A stretch of DNA of 64,000 bases, taken from positions 1-64,000 of the forward strand of contig DASUJH010000013.1 in the NCBI GenBank assembly GCA_036279355.1, read 5' to 3'. Shown in pieces: positions 60,105 through 64,000 of the stretch (position 1 is its first letter; each line of letters begins with the position of its first letter). The translations under genes were made by a program, and so were the position numbers. The DNA comes from Gemmatimonadales bacterium. GTDB taxonomy: Bacteria; Gemmatimonadota; Gemmatimonadetes; Gemmatimonadales; GWC2-71-9. The notes beneath the pieces were generated by a model that saw only the letters and a program-made list of their open reading frames with translations, did not search any database and was not told where the DNA came from.

Positions 60105-61480
60105 GCCACGGCCTCCGCGGGCATCGATGGCTCCGCTGATTCCGCGGGCGCCGTTCCCGCCACCGCCGCCGATGTGACCTCGCGGGCATCTTCACCCCGG
60201 ACCGCGCCCCAGACAATGCACCACATGAGGAGCGCGAGGAGCCCGTCCGAAAGGAGGCTCGCCCACGCGGCGCCGCGCCAGCCGTAACCCGGGATGAGCC
60301 ACAGATTGAACCCGATGTTGGCCGCCGCCACCGCGATCTGCGTCAGGGTGCGCCGGCCCTGATAGTTGGCGCCCGTCAGGATGTCGGACGCGAACTGGTG
60401 GGTGGCCCGGAGGGCCGGAATCAGCGCGAGCCACCGCGCCGCGTCCGCCGCCTCGCGGTACCCGGCGCCGGAGAGCATCGGGAGGATCGGCGCCACAAGC
60501 AGGATGAGCAGGCCGGCCGCCACGGCATAGCCCACGCCCACCGGCATGAGCCGGCGGCCGAAGCGGAGGGTGGCGCGCGCACCACCGGCGCCATGCTGAA
60601 AGAAGTCGGCGTACGCCGCGTAGAACAGCGAGCGCACCGGCACGTACGCGATCTCGATCAGGCGGTACGCGGCCGCGTAAATGCCGGTCGCGTCGAGCGT
60701 GGAGATCCGCGCGAGCATCGCTTTGTCGAGGTCGTTGTAGATGTTCTGGGCGGCGAGGCTGCTCGAGAAGTAGGAGCCTTCGCGCGGATCGAAGGCCGGC
60801 GCCGGCCCCTCACGTGCGGCGGCGCACACCTCCCGCCACGACCAGAGCATCGCGACGGTGGTGCCGAGCAGGTTGGCAGCCGCGTACAGCACGCCCCACG
60901 AGAGGGGCGTGGGTGATGGCACCAGCCACACGAGCGCCAGCGCGGCACCGAGCTTGAGTGCGCTCAGCGTGAAGTGGAGCTGCGCGACCCGGCGCATCCG
61001 GCGGTGCGCCTGGTACACCTTCCAGCTCACGTCGTAGAAACCGGCGACGAGGAGATCGCTCGCCGCGACGGCGGCGATGAGCCCGCGGGCGATGGTCGTC
61101 GGCAGGATGAGCGGTGCCAGCGCGAGCGCGGCAAGGAAGAGGACGGCGCCGGAGACGGCCGTCACCAGAAGCGCCGTGCGATAGGAGCGGGCGAACGCGT
61201 CCTCCGCGCGCGCCGTGTTGCGGATCATGATGCTGCCGGCGCCCACGCCAACGAACGGCACGGCAAGGCTCACCATCGCGAGCACACCGGCAAAGGCGCC
61301 GTAGCCCGCGGTGCCGAGGGCGCGGGTGATGGCGACGAACGTGGCGGCCTGCAGCAGGAGGCGCGACCCGTTGCCGGCGACCATCCACGCCGTGTTGCGC
61401 GCGAGCGCGCCGGCGGGGAGCGCGGCGCGTATGCGCTCGCGGAGGCGCTCCGGCAAGCCGGATCTTCGGGCCGCGCTCAA
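60101..61480 (-). CDS. Polysaccharide flippase (Wzx / MATE-like)
   Basis: The 459-residue protein has about twelve to fourteen membrane segments and the polysaccharide flippase opening ALARNTAWMVAGNGSRLLLQ. Later parts such as QNIYNDLDKAMLARISTLDA and FASDILTGANYQGRRTLTQI fit Wzx proteins, which move lipid-linked sugars across the inner membrane. The start is a TTG at 61480 overlapping the stop of the upstream glycosyltransferase (TTGA); a second TTG at 61456 is possible. It works with the polymerase at 57736. Confidence 0.88.
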   Translation of the reverse strand: MSAARRSGLPERLRERIRAALPAGALARNTAWMVAGNGSRLLLQAATFVAITRALGTAGYGAFAGVLAMVSLAVPFVGVGAGSIMIRNTARAEDAFARSYRTALLVTAVSGAVLFLAALALAPLILPTTIARGLIAAVAASDLLVAGFYDVSWKVYQAHRRMRRVAQLHFTLSALKLGAALALVWLVPSPTPLSWGVLYAAANLLGTTVAMLWSWREVCAAAREGPAPAFDPREGSYFSSSLAAQNIYNDLDKAMLARISTLDATGIYAAAYRLIEIAYVPVRSLFYAAYADFFQHGAGGARATLRFGRRLMPVGVGYAVAAGLLILLVAPILPMLSGAGYREAADAARWLALIPALRATHQFASDILTGANYQGRRTLTQIAVAAANIGFNLWLIPGYGWRGAAWASLLSDGLLALLMWCIVWGAVRGEDAREVTSAAVAGTAPAESAEPSMPAEAVA

Positions 61481-62427
61481 CGCGCCCCCCGCCGCGCGTA
61501 CTCGCGATACCTGATCCCGAAACTGCCCGCGATCATCCCCGCGCCGCGCGCGGCGAGCTTCACGCCCTCCACGGCGCTCGCCGTGAGCGTGGCCCCGAGC
61601 GGTGGCGAGACGGCGAGGCGCGCGACACCCTGCGCGATGCGCCCCCCGCCCCGGAGCACGCGGCCGGCGCGCGACAACACCGGCGCCGGCGGCGCCAGCT
61701 CGCGCTCCACCAGCGCCACGGTCCCGCCCTCGCGATATTCGCGGCGGGCGAGCCAGCCCACCGTCGCGCGCTCGCGCGGCACCCACTCGGTCACCACCGC
61801 CTCATCGCACCACACGACCCGCTCGCCCGCGGCACGCGCGCGCCAGAAGAAGTGCGTATCCTCACCGCCCGACTCGGCGTACGCCTCGTCGAAGCGGAGC
61901 CCGAGCTCGCGGAAGATCCGCGCGTCGATAAGGCAGTTGCAGGTGCCGCCGCGCCGCGTGGGCGCACCGCTCGGCGCAGGCCGCGAGTGGAAGAAACGTC
62001 CGCGCCCCACCCAGGCCGGCACCGGCTCGGGAAAGTGCGGCTCGACGCGGCCGGCCACGATCCCGGCCCCCGTTCGACGCCACAGGTCGAGCAGCTCGTC
62101 GAGCCACGACGGCGCCGGCACCTCGTCGTCGTCCACCAGCGCGAGTGCGGCGGCGCCGGCGGGCACGTGCGCGAGCAGGCGGTTGCGCACCGGGGCGAGG
62201 CCCGGCCGGGGCTCGACCACGTACCCGAGCCGCGCATTGCCACCCGGGATTCCCGCGCGACACACACTGGACGCGCTGCCCGCGGGGTCGTTGTCGGCGA
62301 CAATGACCGTGAGTTTCGGCCGTGGCACCTTCACGAACACGAGATTACCCAACCCGGCAAGCAACCGCGCCAGCCCCTCGGGCCGCCGCCACGTGGCGAT
62401 GCCGATGGCGATCTCGGTGCTGCTCAC
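61477..62427 (-). CDS. GT2 glycosyltransferase
   Basis: The 316-residue protein has the GT2 fold: IAIGIATWRRPEGLARLLAG, TVIVADNDPAGSASSV, the DDDEV metal-binding loop in ALALVDDDEVPAPSWLDELL, and GGEDTHFFWRARAAGERV as acceptor part. The GTG at 62427 overlaps the next gene upstream (GTGA). A basic helical tail suggests membrane contact. Sugar specificity is unknown. Confidence 0.9.
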   Translation of the reverse strand: MSSTEIAIGIATWRRPEGLARLLAGLGNLVFVKVPRPKLTVIVADNDPAGSASSVCRAGIPGGNARLGYVVEPRPGLAPVRNRLLAHVPAGAAALALVDDDEVPAPSWLDELLDLWRRTGAGIVAGRVEPHFPEPVPAWVGRGRFFHSRPAPSGAPTRRGGTCNCLIDARIFRELGLRFDEAYAESGGEDTHFFWRARAAGERVVWCDEAVVTEWVPRERATVGWLARREYREGGTVALVERELAPPAPVLSRAGRVLRGGGRIAQGVARLAVSPPLGATLTASAVEGVKLAARGAGMIAGSFGIRYREYARRGAR

Positions 62428-63368
62428 GCGGGCACCGATGCCGGAGCCGGCGCGTGACTTTTTGCGCTCGGCCGCTTGCCAGCTACGAACGTGATTGCCG
62501 AGAGCGCACCGATCCAGACAAGCGAAGGGCGGCGCGCCACGAGCAACAACGTGCGGGGGACCGCCGTCGCGAGCGGCGCGCCGGTCAGCGAGGCATGCAG
62601 AACTCGCCGGCCCAGCTCGAATCGTCCAAGGGCGCAATCGATCCGGTAGCGCCATCCGCTCTCCGCGTACGCGCGGTTCTTCCGCTGAAGGCGGGCCATT
62701 TCGGTGAGCATCCGCCCCGGATCGCTCGATACCGACCCCGGCAGCTTTCGGTAGAACGCCTCCGCCCTCGGCACGTACGCGATCCGGTAGCGTAGCGCCA
62801 CGCGGATCACGAAGTCCCAGTCCTGGCAGGAGCGGAGCAGCGGATCGAAGCCGCCGCACCGCTCGTACGCTTCGCGCCGGAACACCCAGCCCACCGGAGG
62901 TCCCCAGTTGCGCCGCACAGCCTGGCGGAACGGCGCGAGCGGGCCCAGTCGTCGAACTTCAGGAATCCGCGGGAGGAGCGCCCCGGCGGCGTCGATCTCG
63001 CGATAGTGGCCGGCGACGAGCCCGACCTCCGGCTCGGCCGCGAGCACCTCCGCCCGCGAGGCCGCGCAAGTGGGGCCGAGCACGTCGTCGGCATCGAGCA
63101 TGAGGATGTATTCCCCCCGCGCTCGCGCCACGCCCGCGTTCCTTGCCGCGTTGCCGCCGCGGTGCGGCTCGGCAAGCAGCGTGATCCGGTCGCCGAACGA
63201 CGCCGCCACCAGCCGGGATCCGTCGCTCGAGCCGTCGTCCACCACGATCACCTCGATCGCCGGGTGCGTCTGGTTCAACGCGGAGCGGATCGCAGCGGCG
63301 AGGTACGCTTCGGCGTTGTAGCAGGGAATCACGACGGAGACGAGGCCCGGCTCAGGTCTCGGACTCAT
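62424..63368 (-). CDS. GT2 glycosyltransferase
   Basis: The 314-residue protein is a typical GT2 enzyme: VSVVIPCYNAEAYLAAAIRS, IEVIVVDDGSSDGS, then YILMLDADDVLGP (DxD metal site) and SCQDWDFVIRVALRYRI. It starts with ATG at 63368, overlapping the WecG-type gene by 4 bases. It acts on the cytosolic face of the membrane on a lipid-linked acceptor; its sugar is unknown. Confidence 0.9.
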   Translation of the reverse strand: MSPRPEPGLVSVVIPCYNAEAYLAAAIRSALNQTHPAIEVIVVDDGSSDGSRLVAASFGDRITLLAEPHRGGNAARNAGVARARGEYILMLDADDVLGPTCAASRAEVLAAEPEVGLVAGHYREIDAAGALLPRIPEVRRLGPLAPFRQAVRRNWGPPVGWVFRREAYERCGGFDPLLRSCQDWDFVIRVALRYRIAYVPRAEAFYRKLPGSVSSDPGRMLTEMARLQRKNRAYAESGWRYRIDCALGRFELGRRVLHASLTGAPLATAVPRTLLLVARRPSLVWIGALSAITFVAGKRPSAKSHAPAPASVPA

Positions 63369-64000
63369 CCGGTGGGTCCTCCGGTGCGGGAGAGTGAGTC
63401 GTGTATCGCCGCGTCATGCCGCGTCCGCCGGTGGGCGTTCATCTCGTGCCAGAGCCGCGGTAGCAGCGTCCACGGCTCGACGAGGTAGCGGACGGCCGTG
63501 CGGTTAGGCGTCGCGACCAGCCGGAAGAGCCATTCGAGGCCGTAGCGGCCGAGCCAGCGCGGCGCGGTGGGGATCTCGCCGGCAATGCAGTCCATGAGGC
63601 CGCCGACGTTCAGCACCACGCTCGCGTCGAGCCGGTCATGGTTGTCGGCGATCCAGATCTCCTGCCGCGGCATTCCCATGCCGACGAGCAGGAGGTCGGG
63701 GCGGAAGCGGTTGATCCGCTCGAGCATCCAGGCGTTGTCGGAGCCGCCGGGCGAGGTGTCGAAGTAGCCAGAGGCGGTGTCGATGACGAGCCCCGGGTGC
63801 TCGCGCGCGAGCCGCTCCGCCGCCCTTCGCGCAATTCCCGGCGCGCCGCCCACGACGAACACGCGCCACCCCTCCGCGGCCGCGCGCGCCATCAACGGGT
63901 GGATCCAGTCGAGCACCGCGATGCGATGTACCCGGCGCGTGGGCAGCCCGAGCAACCGGCCCGCCGCGACGAGCGACATGCCTTCGATGAAGGTGAGGGT
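63365..64000 (-). CDS. WecG/TagA/CpsF-family glycosyltransferase, cut by the right edge
   Basis: The fragment covers at least 212 residues and the frame stays open to the window edge, so the N-terminus is missing. It shows MSLVAAGRLLGLPTRRVHRI, WRVFVVGGAPGIARRAAERL, RINRFRPDLLLVGMGMPRQE and the late NVGGLMDCIAGEIPTAPRWL, GLEWLFRLVATPNRT signature of WecG/TagA (GT26). These enzymes add ManNAc(A) or a related sugar as an early step in surface-polymer synthesis. It is first of the genes seen in this operon. Confidence 0.92.
   Translation of the reverse strand, partial: TLTFIEGMSLVAAGRLLGLPTRRVHRIAVLDWIHPLMARAAAEGWRVFVVGGAPGIARRAAERLAREHPGLVIDTASGYFDTSPGGSDNAWMLERINRFRPDLLLVGMGMPRQEIWIADNHDRLDASVVLNVGGLMDCIAGEIPTAPRWLGRYGLEWLFRLVATPNRTAVRYLVEPWTLLPRLWHEMNAHRRTRHDAAIHDSLSRTGGPTG

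Overview
The window is a 64-kb piece of a very GC-rich bacterial chromosome, densely coded, with many 4-base start/stop overlaps (ATGA, GTGA). Gene content (fused alpha/beta 2-oxoacid dehydrogenase E1, a one-chain E2/E1 2-oxoglutarate dehydrogenase, CarH plus crtI/crtB, PQQ dehydrogenase, LytS/LytTR pair, Asp23/AmaP genes) would fit Gemmatimonadota or a relative. That is an inference from gene content only. I see no rRNA, tRNA, CRISPR array or intact insertion sequence.

Layout. 1-1305: a divergent type II restriction-modification pair, the endonuclease cut by the left edge, in DNA visibly less GC-rich than the rest. 1494-8753: an unrecognised protein, a TrmB-type regulator, a small Hpt-like protein, an EthD-like protein, a secreted zinc metalloprotease and a PQQ dehydrogenase. 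8873-13914: an eight-gene, translationally coupled operon behind a MerR-type promoter (MerR, DUF542/ScdA-N, DUF488, Mrp-like ATPase without its Cys pair, a CcoN/NnrS-like membrane protein, DUF1858-DUF2249, DUF2249, DUF59). This is the best candidate for a little-described system, probably linked to nitrosative stress, Fe-S repair or respiration. 13921-20906: a LytS/LytTR two-component pair, Lon protease and a membrane Ser/Thr kinase. 20887-22021: a RES/Xre toxin-antitoxin module with a clear operator. 22031-34630: 2-oxoacid dehydrogenase E1, DJ-1/MazG genes, RsgA, proline dehydrogenase, an Asp23/Asp23/AmaP envelope module, two hydrolases, and beta-oxidation genes fadJ/fadI. 34568-42429: glycerol-3-phosphate dehydrogenase, an MFS carrier, an O-methyltransferase and 2-oxoglutarate dehydrogenase. 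42445-48817: an HNH nuclease, an NTF2-like secreted protein, and a tightly packed operon pyrF-carH-crtI-crtB-acyltransferase-DUF2269 that points to B12/light control of carotenoids. 48924-53986: four small genes, then transketolase and transaldolase. 54029-54431: a decayed dicarboxylate/cation symporter. 54359-64000: a polysaccharide cluster (WecG-type and GT2 glycosyltransferases, flippase, polymerase/ligase, GH10 xylanase, methyltransferase, membrane protein), cut by the right edge.

How they work together. TCA/2-oxoacid enzymes, beta-oxidation, proline and glycerol-3-phosphate oxidation and a PQQ dehydrogenase suggest an aerobic heterotroph. Carotenoid synthesis, the Asp23 module and the MerR operon suggest exposure to light, envelope and redox stress. 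The right-hand cluster builds and perhaps trims an extracellular polysaccharide.
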